From Saccopteryx bilineata (lineage: Eukaryota > Chordata > Mammalia > Chiroptera > Emballonuridae), in the NCBI RefSeq assembly GCF_036850765.1, contig NC_089493.1:167512140-167576139 (forward strand): a stretch of 64,000 nucleotides of DNA, given 5' to 3'. The position numbers were made by a program, and so were the translations under genes. Below the pieces are notes generated by a model, which was given only the letters and a program-made list of their open reading frames with translations, made no database searches and was not told the DNA's origin. Positions 1-10,615 of this stretch are shown in pieces (position 1 is the stretch's first letter; each line of letters opens with the position of its first letter).

Positions 1-1031
1 TCCTTTTTTGAGAAGAAAGAACAGTCTTCTTGGAAGCCCTTGTAATAGATAAGAACACTACTTACATCTCATTGGTCAAACTGGATCACATGGCCACTCC
101 TAACTACAACGAAGTCTGGTGGGGGGTGAGTATTTTTAATAGGGCACATTGCTGCCCTGCATAAAAACTTCTGTTGGTGTTGGTAAAGAGGAGAAGAATA
201 GAACTGTGTAGCGAATTAGCTGTATTGGCCATGACATGTTTTGTAGTTGTATTTGCCAGATGTTGTATGTTATTGTACTATGATTGTATACAGTGTCCTA
301 ACGAGTGATAAAGTCGCAAGTACTCTATGAATTCATTGTGTTCAGGGTAGCTGGAAACACCAAAAGATCCGAAGCTTGTATAGATTTGGGCAATCAGATG
401 AAGGGAAAAGCATTTTATTTTACAGATGGAGGCACCAAGGCTATTAAGTGGTGGAATGTTTTGCTCACAATGTAGCATCTAAAATGAAAGGGGAAAAAGA
501 TATAGAGCTAGAGCTGGAATTTAAACCCAGGACCGTCTAATTCCAAAGCCCATATTCTTAAGGACTTGGCTTTGTGGTTCTTTATAGTTAAATGGTGACT
601 TGCTGGGATCCAACAAGCCATCTTTTCATTATAGCTTTTCACAGTAATAACATCTACCATTGACTAAGCACTTATTATGCATGATTTTCTTTTTGTGCAT
701 TATTTGATTTTGAAAATTGCTTTACCCTGTTTCTAAAAATTATCCCTAATTATTATAAAATGTTTTTAAATCCCCAAAACGAACCTAAGAAGTGTGTGTG
801 GGGGGGTAAAAGCACCTAAGAAAAATAAAATCTCTAGAAATTCCACCCCCAGAGAAAATCAACATTAACATTTTGGTAAACATCTTCCCAGACATTTCTG
901 TTTGCAGATTAATATATTAGATACGTGTTTAAATACACAAGTGGGAGCATACCATATGTTTTCCTGTAGACGTAAATTGTCCCAGCTGATTATCCTAACA
1001 ACCATATGGGGTTGGCATCATTTTATAGGCT
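1..1031. other. Intergenic stretch, no gene seen
   Basis: No exon with splice sites or recognisable protein similarity. About 60-200 looks like an old degraded interspersed repeat I cannot name. About 640-760 resembles a decayed MIR on the minus strand. The rest appears unique. Confidence 0.5.
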
Positions 1032-1046
1032 TAGAATGGTTAGGTG

Positions 1047-1485
1047 GCCCTGGCCGGTTGGCTCAGCGGTAAAGCGTCAGCCTGGTGTGTGGGGGACCCG
1101 GGTTCGATTCCCGGCCAGGGCACATAGGAGAAGCGCCCATTTGCTTCTCCACCCCCTCCCCCTCCTTCCTCTCTGTCTCTCTCTTCCCCTCCCGCAGCCA
1201 AGGCTCCATTGGAGCAAAGATGGCCCAGGTGCTGGGGATGGCTCCTTGGCCTCTGCCCCAGGTGCTAGAGTGGCTCTGGTCGCGGCAGAGCGACCCCCCG
1301 GAGGGGCAGAGCATCGCCCCCTGGTGGGCAGAGCGTCGCCCCTGGTGGGCATGCCAGGTGGATCCCAGTTGGGTGCATGCGGGAGTCTGTCTGACTGTCT
1401 CTCCCCGTTTCCAGCTTCAGAAAAATACAAAAAATAAAAATAAATAAAAAAAAAAATAAAATAAATTAAATAAAATAAAAAATTA
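1047..1485 (+). repeat. SINE family A (subfamily A1)
   Basis: Full-length tRNA-headed SINE: head beginning CCCTGGCCGGTTGGCTCAG, T-arm-like GGTTCGATTCCCGGCC, pyrimidine-rich stretch, GGAGCAAAGATGGCCC core, CCCCTGGTGGGCAGAGC modules, then an A/T-rich tail. A 15-bp TSD (TAGAATGGTTAGGTG) lies at 1032-1046 and 1486-1500. Confidence 0.95.
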
Positions 1486-1533
1486 TAGAATGGTTAGGTG
1501 ACATGAGTAAGGACACAGTTAACAAGTGGTTAG

Positions 1534-1740
1534 CCTTGGCTGAGTAGCTCAGTTGGTTAGAGCATCAACCCAGTACGCTAAGGTTATGGGTTTGATCTGC
1601 AGTCAAGACACATACAAGAATGAACCAATGATGGCATTAATAAGCGGAACAGTGAATCTATATTTTGCTCACTCTGTTTCCATCGCTCTCCTTTTCTCTG
1701 TCTCTAAAAATCAATAAATAAAAATGAAAAACAAACAAAC
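1534..1740 (+). repeat. SINE family D
   Basis: tRNA-like head with GTAGCTCAGTTGGTTAGAGC, then the CAGTCAAGACACATACAAGAA-type segment, a T/C-rich part and a CTCTAAAAATCAATAAA tail. Together with the next B copy it is bounded by near-identical AACAAGTGGTTA / AACAAGCGGTTA. Confidence 0.85.
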
Positions 1741-1921
1741 AGCCTTAGTTGTTGTGGTTCAGTGGATGGAGCGTCGACCTGGAGTGCTGAGGTTGCTGGT
1801 TCGGGGCCCCAGCTTGCCCGATCAAGGCACATGTGGGAGTTGATGCTTTCTGCTCCTCCCCTCCTCCTTCTTCCTCTCTCCTTTCTATAAAATGAACAAA
1901 TAAAAAATCTTTAAAACAAAA
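1741..1921 (+). repeat. SINE family B
   Basis: Head TGGTTCAGTGGATGGAGCGTCGACCTGG, then GATCAAGGCACATGTGGGAG and GTTGATGCTTTCTGCTCC, ending in an A-rich tail. It abuts the tail of the preceding D copy, as if inserted there. Confidence 0.85.
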
Positions 1922-1934
1922 CAAGCGGTTAAAT

Positions 1935-2885
1935 GAGACTAGTTTTAATTTTGCCTGACCTGATTACCCTAATTCCCTGGAAGAATTAGAATTGGACAAA
2001 GCAAATGTCTCTTTCTCTGGAGAATTTTTTAAAAATTGTAAGATGGTCCTGCTCCCAAGGCACCTTGGTGATAAGAAAGCATGGCTGATTTAGTGGACTC
2101 AGCAGCTGTCATGAATATATTCATTATGACAAAATAAAGCATTTTCAGTGCTGTAAGCCGTCTGAGATACTGTTACTCTGAAGTCTCTATTTGGAGGAAT
2201 GCTGCGCTGACATCACCCAGGGCGATACCACCTGGCCCCATCATGTGACTGAGTCTTGGCAAACTGTCAGTGTTTCCTGCTTGTGATCATTGCGAGTGAT
2301 CTCCATTCTGGTGCATTGAAAATGACTTTTTGTTCCACATCCTGCCCCCAGCTCTGCAGATGCTTGCTTTGTACTTGTATTTTCCAGATGTTGTGGACCT
2401 AGAAGACTAATCTTTGCAGCTGCTGGATTTTGAATGAATGAATGAACTAGGGGTCCCTCCTCTCTTATGGGTGAATAGCACATCAAGGTGTACACTGAAG
2501 TCTTTAAAGGACGTTTTGCCATTAATAGGGTACCGGTTACATAAATTATGACACATGCATGTGTTAGAAAACCATGTGTGGATAAAGTGAATAGGTGGAT
2601 CAGGAAGGGAAGCCAAGATGTATTATTTAGTAAGGAAAAAGCAAGGTGTGTAACATAATATAGAGCACAATCCCTCTCCCTATTTTGTTGGTAACTTTAA
2701 AGAGAATATATGTATTTACATACACACACACATATATATGTATAAATGTGTAAATATATATACGTATATCAATATATACTTTTCTGAAAGGACCCATAAC
2801 AAACTATTACTAATTAATTATTGTTACCTTTAGGAGGGGCAGGAACAGAAGTTACCACTTGTTAGTTTAACATTTCAAGACTTTT
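1935..2885. other. Intergenic stretch with AT/AC simple repeat
   Basis: No gene seen. 2705-2780 is a mixed TA/CA/TATG simple repeat. 2045-2110 resembles 3133-3200 (see findings). Confidence 0.5.
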
Positions 2886-2897
2886 ACCTGCATTTTA

Positions 2898-3102
2898 TTT
2901 ATTTATTTTAATTTTTTTAAATTAATTTTTAGAGAGGAGAGAGAATGAGAGAGAGAGAGAGAGAGAGAAGGAGGAGGGAGGAGCAGGAAGCATCAACTCA
3001 CTCCCATATGTGCCTTGACCAGGCAAGCCCAGGGTTTTGAACTGGCGACCTCAGCATTTCCAGGTCGACACTTTATCAACTGCGCCCCCACAGGTCAGGC
3101 AC
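2898..3102 (-). repeat. SINE family B
   Basis: Reverse-strand B copy: A-tail as TTTATTTATTT at the left, a GA-rich run, CATATGTGCCTTGACC, GGCGACCTCAGC, and the head ending CCCCACAGGTCAGG at right. A TSD (ACCTGCATTTTA) flanks it at 2886-2897 and 3105-3116. Confidence 0.92.
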
Positions 3103-3338
3103 TTACCTGCATTTTAAAATATAGATACATATTAAGAGGTGCCTACTCCAAAGGCACCTGGGTGATAGGAAGGCATGGCTGCTTCACTGGGCTCACTAAC
3201 TGTAGTGACTGTTAGACTTAATATCACAATTATTATCTAATATTAACAGGAGTGATCTGGGCAATGAGAACATGAGTCATTAAATGTCTTCTCCTCTGTC
3301 CTTCACCATGCTTAAAAAACGTCAAGACTTACTATTTG
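3103..3338. other. Intergenic stretch
   Basis: Unassigned sequence including 3133-3200, which resembles 2045-2110. Confidence 0.4.
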
Positions 3339-3339
3339 T

Positions 3340-3370
3340 TAAAATTTTTATTTACCCATTTTAGCCGGAG

Positions 3371-3417
<47 letters not shown>

Positions 3418-3514
3418 CATCAATCCGTTCCTGTATGTGCCCTGACTGAAAATCGAACTGGCAACCTCTGCCCTTCCTGCCAATGCTCTAGCCAATGGAG
3501 CTATCTGGCCAAGG
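3340..3514 (-). repeat. SINE family D with internal (GA)n
   Basis: Reverse D copy: A/T tail, a perfect GA run at about 3378-3413, GTTCCTGTATGTGCCCTGAC, then the head ending GCTATCTGGCCAAGGC. CAAGACTTA repeats on both sides (from about 3323 and 3515). Confidence 0.85.
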
Positions 3515-3515
3515 C

Positions 3516-4638
3516 AAGACTTATTTTTAAAAAATATTTTCAGAGATCTTGAAAGGAACAATTACAGTCTCACCTTACAGACTTCAGATGTTGGGAAAAT
3601 TCATAAAATGGTACTATATGTACAGGGAATGCAATCTGAGCAACAGTGTCAAACTGAATCCAGTTCGGGGGACAGATTTCTTTTTTCTTTTTTCAATTAT
3701 TGTACCAAATCAAGCAGGACTGCCAAATAGTGCCCATTAAGTTCAGTTGGTGGCAGCTGCCTGGAGTGCTGTTGAAAGGAACCCAGAGGCCATTTCCAGG
3801 CTTAGCTGTGATTGGTGAGCCATGGCTGCCCTGGGCGTGCAGGTGGGGAGTCGGGGAGCAAGTTTCATGCGGGTGGGTGTCGCCAAGAGACAAGTTCTCC
3901 CCAAGTTCCTTGTGGCCTCCCCTGCCGTCCAGCATGCCAGCACATCACAATGTGCTCCCCACAGTGTTCCCACACCCCAGAGGGGAAACAAGGTCTAATG
4001 GAAACATGAGAGAACAGGAGAGCTGATGGTGCATGAAATTAACAATGAACTCGAGACTGCTGTGTGTGTTCTGGGACAGGGAGAAAAAACCCACATAAGA
4101 GCTAACACCAGAGAAAAACTGAGTGCCAACTAATGAAAAGGACCACAACCATCCTTGCAGATGGTGGCCTTGTCGCCCCTCACCCTTGCAGAGCCTCTGT
4201 GACTAAGAGGGAGGCAAGACTAAGGCTCTGGGCTGGCTGAGATTGACAGCAATTTCATCTTTTGGGTCTCGGGGGCTTGGTGAAGCGCCAGGGCAGCTCC
4301 CTCTGAGGAGGAGACAGTTGAATTGATTACCGGGTCCAAAGTATGAAAGGAGCCAGCCACTTGCCCATTCAAAACCACTGCTGTCTTGTCAAGGCTGAGT
4401 CTTCCATGAGATTTTTCAGGTTGCCTGTGGCCTGGCCTGTCTGCCAAGGTTCAACAAGGAGCAAAGAAGCCTTTTCCCCAAGAGGGTTTTTTTGGAGCTT
4501 CCTGTAGTTTGTCTTCGGTAGGTCTGGGAATTACTATGTACACGACTGTGTGGTCCGTGAAGGTGCTTCCAGCACACAGCCCGGTGTCTGCTGCCAGCAT
4601 CCACTAACCAGACTCTGTGCTTAAAATAGCAGCAGCAG
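3516..4638. other. Intergenic stretch, no repeat recognised
   Basis: GC-moderate, apparently unique DNA. Open frames of 60-108 codons lie on both strands at about 3700-4030 but overlap each other, with no splice context or family similarity I can see. I do not call them genes. Confidence 0.45.
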
Positions 4639-4956
4639 CCTGACCAGGCGGCACAGTGGGTAGAGCGCCGGACTGGGATGCGGAGGACCCAGGTTCGAAA
4701 CCCTGAGGTCGCCAGCTTGAGTGCGGGCTCATCTGGTTTGAGCAGGGCTCACCAGCTTGAGCCCAAGGTCACTGGCTCAAGCAAAGGGTCACTCGGTCTG
4801 CTGTAGCGCCCCGGTCAAGGCACATATGAGAAATCAATCAATGAACAACTAAGGAACTGCAACAAAGAATTGATGTTTCTCATCTCTCTCCCTTCTGTCT
4901 GCCTGTCCCTATCTGTCCCTCTCTCTGACTCTCTCTGTCTCTGCCCCCTCCCCCCC
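4639..4956 (+). repeat. SINE family C
   Basis: Head CCTGACCAGGCGGCACAGTGG, then CAGCTTGAG-type repeats (GCTCATCTGGTTTGAGCA), CAAGGCACATATGAGAAA, TTGATGTTTCTCATCTCTC and a CT-rich 3' end. TSD AAATAGCAGCAGC / AAATAGCAGCTGC, one mismatch. Confidence 0.93.
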
Positions 4957-5499
4957 AAATAGCAGCTGCAAACTGTTGGCATACTCTGCTTCACCCAGAG
5001 CTGCAGTGATATGACACTAAGGGGTCAGGGTGCTTGGGGAGGAGAGGGAGGAGTTTACGGTGCTGCGTCTGTTCACCCCCCTCACCACCTCTGGGGATTG
5101 GTCAGGTCAATTTGATTTAGTATTTAAACTCTTTGTTTTTGTTTTCTGGTATAAACTCCAAACTATGAAGAAATTACTTCTCTTTCACAAATAGCAGATG
5201 AAGGACATGACTGATTGGGATCATGTGATTTTCTGTTGTTGATGCTACCCACTCCTGTCTCCAAAACACTAAAGACAACCTTTCAATTACACCTGCCTCG
5301 GATAGGTGTAATTGAGAATCTACCCGTCTTGCCCTTAGAACTGGTGAGGCTGGTGTCTGTGGGGAAACATAAACAACGGGATGGGAGGGAGTGGATGGGG
5401 CAATGGCTAGATTTTTTTTTTTTTAATTTAACAAATACACTACATGTATAGTCTGCTTACCACAAACAAGATCCAATCCTTGTTCTCAAGAACTTACAG
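4957..5499. other. Intergenic stretch
   Basis: No gene or named repeat seen. A T-run sits at about 5409-5424. Confidence 0.45.
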
Positions 5500-5920
5500 T
5501 CTGGTGGGGGAGGTAGAAGAAGGTAAAGAGGGGATAAATGGTGAAAGAACAAGACTTGACTTGAGGTGGTGAACATACAATACAACATACACATGATATA
5601 TTAGAGAATTGTATACTTGAAACCTATATAATTTTATTTATTTATTTACTTTAAGATTTTATGTATTGATTTTACAGAGAAGGATGGGGTGGGGGAAGAG
5701 GAATGAGAAGTATCAACTCATAGTTGTTCCACTTTAGTTGTTCATTGGTTGCTTGTTGTATATGCTTTGACCAGGCAAGCCCAGGGTTTTGAACTGGTGA
5801 CCTCGGCATTCCAGGGTGATGCTCCATGCACTGCACCACCACAGGCCAGGTGAAACCTATATAATTTTATTAACTAATGTCACCCCAATAAATGCAATGA
5901 AAATTAAAAAAATAAATAAA
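5500..5920 (+). repeat. L1 3' end, interrupted by a SINE
   Basis: Sequence typical of mammalian L1 3' UTR ends: GGTGGTGAACATACAATACA, a GTATACTTGAAACC-type segment, AATGTCACCCCAATAAA, then an A-rich tail. A reverse family B SINE splits it at 5639-5850. Confidence 0.75.
5639..5850 (-). repeat. SINE family B inside L1
   Basis: Reverse B copy with a perfect 21-bp TSD at 5618-5638 and 5851-5871. The L1 sequence continues across it, so the SINE is younger than the L1 fragment. Confidence 0.93.
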
Positions 5921-6030
5921 CTGAGAGTCTAGTGAAGGAGCTGGGTCTGTTAAAAAACTATGTCTTTGTTTTGCTTTTTTGATTTCTTTCACTGATACTT
6001 GTCTGTGGCAATCCGGTTAATGGCAGGATT

Positions 6031-6853
6031 CCCCCCCCCCCCCAAGGCTTAGTTGGTTTTTTGTTGTTGTTGTTGTTGTTATTGTTTTTTACAGAGACAG
6101 AGAGTGAGTCAGAGAGAGGGATAGACAGGGACAGACAGGCCCTGGCCGGTTGGCTCAGTGGTAGAGCGTCAGCCTGGCGTGCAGAAGTCCCGGGTTCGAT
6201 TCCCGGCCAGGGCACACAGGAGAAACGCCCATCTGCTTCTCCACCCCTCCCCCTCTCCTTCCTCTCTGTCTCTCTCTTCCCCTCCCACAGCCGAGGCTCC
6301 GTTGGAGCAAAGATGGCCCGGGCCCTGGGGATGGCTCCTTGGCCTCTGCCCCAGGTGCTAGAGTGGCTCTGGTCGCAATAGAGCCACGCCCCAGAGGGGC
6401 AGAGCATCGCCCCCTGGTGGGCAGAGCGTCGCCCCCTGGTGGGCATGCTGGGTGGATCCCGGTCGGGTGCATGCGGGAGTCTGTCTGACTGTCTCTCCCT
6501 GTTCCCAGCTTCAGAAAAATACAAAAAAAAAAAAGAAAAAGAAAAGAAAAAAAAATAGACAGGGACAGACAGACAGGAACGGAGAGAGATGAGAAGCATC
6601 AATCATTAATTTTTCATTGCGCGTTGCAACACCTTAGTTGTTCATTGATTGCTTTCTCATATGTGCCTTGACTGCGGGCCTTCAGCAGACTGAGTAACCC
6701 CTTGCTGGAGCCAGCGACCTTGGGTTCACGCTGGTGGGCTTTTGGCTCAAACCAGATGAGCCTGTGCTCAAGCTGGTGACCTCGGGATCTTGAACCTGGG
6801 TCTTCCACATCCCAGTCCGATGCTCTATCCACTGCGCCACCACCTGGTCAGGC
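6031..6853 (-). repeat. SINE family C, split by a family A SINE
   Basis: Reverse C copy. The left part holds a C-run (6031-6043), a (TTG)n stretch and GAGACAGAGAGTGAGTCAG. The right part runs from GAGAAGCATCAATCAT to the head ending CACCACCTGGTCAGG. TSD TAATGGCAGGATT at 6018-6030 and 6854-6866. A1 is inserted at 6139-6554. Confidence 0.9.
6139..6554 (+). repeat. SINE family A (A1) nested in C
   Basis: Full-length A1 with an 18-bp perfect TSD (ATAGACAGGGACAGACAG) at 6121-6138 and 6555-6572, drawn from the host C element. It is therefore the younger insertion. Confidence 0.96.
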
Positions 6854-6895
6854 TAATGGCAGGATTAATAGGCAAAACCTATTATATGTTTAAGC

Positions 6896-7264
6896 TGTAA
6901 GGTCGGTGAATAATGGGGGATGGTCATGTGGGGAACCCAGACCCACGAACTTTGGCTAGGCCACCCACAACCAAGTGCGCCAAAAGAAGCTTCGCAGGAA
7001 ACCTTTGGAAAAAAGTGACCGTCTGTCAGCCAGTGAGATTTCACCATGTCATATTAGCTTGACTTCCCTAGAGGGACCCTTTAAATATCTCCATGTGGTG
7101 TCATCCTTGCGACTTCCCTGGCCTCCATCTCCTCCATCTTTCTTTTTTCAGGGCCAGGGAACCTTGCCAGGCGAGATGCGCTGTACTCAATAAAGCCTTT
7201 TGTTATTCCACAGTTGGTGGCTCTGGCCCCTTCATTCCTTCTCAGTGGGGAAAAATATCTTACA
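6896..7264 (+). mobile_element. Solo LTR of an endogenous retrovirus
   Basis: A 369-bp segment starting TGTAAG and ending CTTACA, i.e. inverted TG...CA ends, flanked by a perfect 5-bp duplication TAAGC at 6891-6895 and 7265-7269. It has a TATA-like TTTAAATA at about 7080 and a polyadenylation signal AATAAAGCC at about 7189, followed by a T-rich end, as in U3-R-U5. No gag, pol or env sequence adjoins it, so the internal part was lost, probably by LTR-LTR recombination. The class is not certain: the layout resembles ERV1, but those usually give 4-bp duplications. Confidence 0.8.
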
Positions 7265-7463
7265 TAAGCTAGTGTAAAAATGGAAACTCTAGGCCATAAA
7301 CAAGTGGGTGAAATGATTAGGACCCTATTCTTGCAAAGAAAAGAACTTAAAAAGCGTAATTAGACTTTGGAAAACATTAGACTTTACCACCACCTCAGCC
7401 AATATCACTGGATCCTTTTGAATACCTACCTACTCACGACCTTCGCCACACTGCAGTTTTTCT

Positions 7464-7840
7464 TTTTCTTTTTTTTTTCTCCATTTTTCCGAAGCTGGAA
7501 ACCAGGAGGCAGTCAGACAGACTCCCGCATGCGCCCGACCGGGATCCACCCGGCACGCCCACCAGGGGGCGATGTTCTGCCCCTCTGGGGCGTCACTCTG
7601 TTGAATCCAGAGCCATTCTAGCACCTGGGGCAGAGGCCACGGAGCCATCCCCAGCGCCCGGGCCATCTTTGCTCCAATGGAGCCTCAGCTGCGGGAGGGG
7701 AAGAGAGAGACAGAGAGGAAGAAGAGGGGGAGGGGTGGAGAAGCAGATGGGCGCTTCTCCTGTGTGCCCTGGTCGGGAATCGAACCCGGGACTTCTGCAC
7801 GCCAGGCTGACGCTCTACCGCTGAGCCAACCGGCCAGGGC
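7464..7840 (-). repeat. SINE family A (A1)
   Basis: Reverse full-length copy: poly-T, CCGAAGCTGGAAACC, one gene-body module set, and the head ending CCGGCCAGGGC. TSD CACTGCAGTTTTTCTT at 7449-7464 and 7841-7856. Confidence 0.95.
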
Positions 7841-7989
7841 CACTGCAGTTTTTCTTAATTAATTTTTTCATTTCTTATTTGACTCTATTTAGTAGTAGTT
7901 CAAATTAGCATAGATTGATAGGATTAAGGCCTTTACAATAAAATGACATTTGGCTTTAAAGAAACAAGGCTATGAGCAAATAAACTGTA

Positions 7990-8505
7990 GTCATTCTAAA
8001 AAAGATGGGCCATAGGACTGGTGCAAAATGTGTACATGAATGTTTATAGCAGCGTTATTCATAATGGCCAGAAATTTGAAATGACTAAACTTTCAATCAA
8101 CTGAAGAATGGATATACACAGTGTGGTATATCCATACCACAGACTATTCAACAATAAAAAGAAATAAAGTATGGATACATGAATGAACTTCAAAAACATT
8201 ATGCTTAAGTGAAAGAAGCCAGACACAAGAGGTCACGGTCACATGGTTTATGATTCTGTGAAATGTTCAGAACAGGCAAATCCACAGAGACACAGCATTG
8301 ATTAGTGGTTGCCAGGGACCCAGGTTGAGGGGAAAATAGAGAGTGATGGCTTAATGGGTACTTTTGGGGAGGTGAAAATGTTTTAGAACTAGATAGAGGT
8401 AAAGGTTGCGCAACATAATGAAAGTACTAAATGCCACCGAATTCTACACATTTAAATTGTTAATTGCATGTTACATGAATCTTACCTCAATTTTAAAAAA
8501 TAAAG
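7990..8505 (+). repeat. L1 3' fragment, first copy
   Basis: Matches the end of L1 ORF2 and start of the 3' UTR: GTTATTCATAATGGCCAGAA, a GAATGGATA segment, AAGTGAAAGAAGCCAGACAC, TTAGTGGTTGCCAGGG. Heavily mutated. Confidence 0.75.
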
Positions 8506-8870
8506 AAGTACAGATGCACGTTAAATTATGGATGAACTGAAAAGATTATGCTAAGTGAAAGAAGCCAGAAACAAAAGGCCATGTACTATATGATTTCATT
8601 TATATGAAATGTCCAGAATAGGCAAATCTATACAGACAAAAAGTAGATTAGCGGTTGCCTCAGGCTGGATGGTGTTGGGAGGAAATGGGAAGTGACTGCT
8701 AATAAATTTGGGGTTTCTTTTAGGAGTGATGCAGATCTCCTAAAATTGTAGTGAAAGTTATACATTGCAAATATATGAAAAAGTACTGAATTGTACATTT
8801 TAAATCAATGAATTACGTGGCATGGGAATTAAATGCTAAAAAGCTGTATTTAAAAAGATATGTATAAATG
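8506..8870 (+). repeat. L1 3' fragment, second copy
   Basis: The L1 3' motif order begins again in the same orientation: GATGAACTGAAAAGATTATG, AAGTGAAAGAAGCCAGAAAC, AATGTCCAGAATAGGCAAAT, TTAGCGGTTGCC. It is a separate L1 end or a tandem duplication of the first. Confidence 0.7.
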
Positions 8871-9009
8871 TAAGCTTTTCAAAAAATTGATTCACTTCAG
8901 GGATTATTAGGGCAGCTTGCTATCTGCAGCATAAAGAATGCAATCTTTTTAGTTTATCTAATTTGTATGTTGAGATTTTTGTGAACTGAGTTTTCTAAAA
9001 AGGACTCCC

Positions 9010-9205
9010 TTCCATGGTTGGTTAGCTCAGTCAGTTAAAAGCGTCATCCCAAAGAGATAAATAAGGTTGCAAGTTCCATCCTCAGTCAGGGCACACACAG
9101 GAAGTAACCAATGAATGCATTACTAAGTGGAACAACAAATGAATGCTTTCCTTCCCTCTCCTCTCTTTCTCACTTCCTCTTTCTGTCTCTTTAAAAAAAA
9201 AAAAA
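9010..9205 (+). repeat. SINE family D
   Basis: Head GGTTGGTTAGCTCAGTCAGTT, CAGTCAGGGCACACACAGGAA, T/C-rich 3' part and poly-A. First of three abutting SINEs jointly bounded by AGGACTCCC. Confidence 0.85.
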
Positions 9206-9326
9206 GGCCTGACCTGTGGCGGCGCAGTGGATAAAGCGTCAACCTGGAAACACTGAAGTTGCCGGTTCAAAACCCTGGCTTGCCTGGTCAAGGCACATAT
9301 GGGAGTTGATGCTTCCTGCTCCTCCC

Positions 9327-9379
<53 letters not shown>

Positions 9380-9424
9380 CCTCCTCTCTAAAAAGAATAA
9401 ATAAAAAAACACTTAAAAAAAATT
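9206..9424 (+). repeat. SINE family B with (TC)n
   Basis: GGCCTGACCTGTGGCGGCGC head, CATATGGGAGTTGATGCTTC, an expanded TC run at about 9331-9376, A-rich tail. Middle member of the D-B-D cluster. Confidence 0.9.
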
Positions 9425-9533
9425 AAGCCCTGGCCTGATAGCTCCACTGGAGCATCATCCTGGAGTGCAGAGGTTGCCTGTTCGATTCCCTTGTCAGGGC
9501 ACATACAGAAATAGCTAGATGTTCTTGTCTCTC

Positions 9534-9563
<30 letters not shown>
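9425..9563 (+). repeat. SINE family D with (TAGA)n end
   Basis: GCCCTGGCCTGATAGCTCC head, CAGGGCACATACAGAAATAG, ending in a (GATA)n run at about 9534-9563. AGGACTCCC follows at about 9564, matching the copy near 9001. Confidence 0.85.
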
Positions 9564-9564
<1 letters not shown>

Positions 9565-9565
9565 G

Positions 9566-9808
9566 ACTCCCAGTAAATACATATGAATGGAGGAATAAAG
9601 AAGAATAAGCGATCTAGAAATAAGCGCAAGCATATATGAAGATTTTTGTACCTCATAAAGGAGACGTTGTAAATGATTATTCAACGAATGGTATGAGATC
9701 TAGCTAGCCAATTAAAACAAGAAGAAACTGGACTCCTGACATATTTTTTACCCCCAAATAAATTGTAACTTGATCAAATATATTCATGTATAAAAGATAA
9801 CTATAAAA
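9566..9808. other. Intergenic stretch
   Basis: Nothing recognised. Confidence 0.4.
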
Positions 9809-9819
9809 ATATTAGTAGA

Positions 9820-10213
9820 GCCCTGGCTGGTTGGCTCAGTGGTAGAGCGTCGGCCTGGTGTGCAGAAGTCCCAGGTTCGATTCCCAGCCAGGGCACACAG
9901 GAGAAGTGCCCATCTGCTTCTCCACCCCTCCCCCTCTCCTTCCTCTCTGTCTCTCCGCCTCCCGCAGCCAAGGCTCCATTGGAGCAAAGATGGCCGGGGC
10001 GCTGGGGATGGCTCCTTGGCCTCTGCCCCAGGCGCTAGAGTGGCTCTGGTCGTGGCAGAGCGACCCCCCGGAGGGGCAGAGCATTGCCCCCTGGTGGGCA
10101 GAGCGTCGCCCCCCTGGTGGGCGTGCCGGGTGGATCCCTGTCCGGCGCATGTGGGAGTCTGTCTGCCTCTCCCCGTTTCTAGCTTTGGAAAAATACAAAA
10201 TATATATATATAT
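9820..10213 (+). repeat. SINE family A (A1)
   Basis: Full-length A1 with an (AT)n tail; TSD ATATTAGTAGA at 9809-9819 and 10214-10224. Confidence 0.95.
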
Positions 10214-10261
10214 ATATTAGTAGAAATTATAGGCGAGTGTTTTTTTAAGATCTTGGGGATG

Positions 10262-10615
10262 CGTCGGGCTAGCGTGTGGAGGACCGGGGTTCGATTCCCG
10301 GCCAGGGCACACAGGAGAAGTGCCCATTTGCTTCTCCACCCCTCTGCCGCGCCTTCCTCTCTGTCTCTCTCTTCCCCTCCCACAGCTAAGGCTCCATTGG
10401 AGCAAAGATGGCCCAGGCGCTGGGGATGGCTCTGTGGCCTCTGCCTCAGGCGCTAGAGTGGCTCTGGTGGCAACATGGCGAAGCCCCGGAGGGGCAGAGC
10501 ATCGCCCCCTGGTGGGCAGAGCGTCGCCCCCTGGTGGGCATGCTGGGTGGATCCCGGTCGGGCGCATGCGGGAGTCTGTCTGACTGTCTCTCCCTGTTTC
10601 CAGCTTCAGAAAAAT

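Noticed and set aside
1047..1123. Possible tRNA genes at the family A, B, C and D heads
   Set aside because: The tRNA-like part always continues into a SINE body with A tail and target duplications. These are retroposed SINE heads, not free tRNA genes.
1006..1447. Open frames of 100-200 codons with recurring PLPQALEWLW- or RERQRGRRGGG-like peptides, here and in many other places
   Set aside because: They coincide exactly with family A SINEs on either strand and recur because the SINE does. No start context, splicing or conservation beyond the repeat.
2941..2968. Simple GA, TC, GATA and GT runs here and at 3378, 9331, 9534, 25540, 46737 and 63895 as separate loci of interest
   Set aside because: They are expansions within or at the tails of SINEs and need no separate explanation.
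3693..4026. Possible gene at 3693-4026 (frames of 80-108 codons on both strands)
   Set aside because: Mutually overlapping frames on opposite strands, no splice sites or recognisable domain; consistent with chance in GC-moderate DNA.
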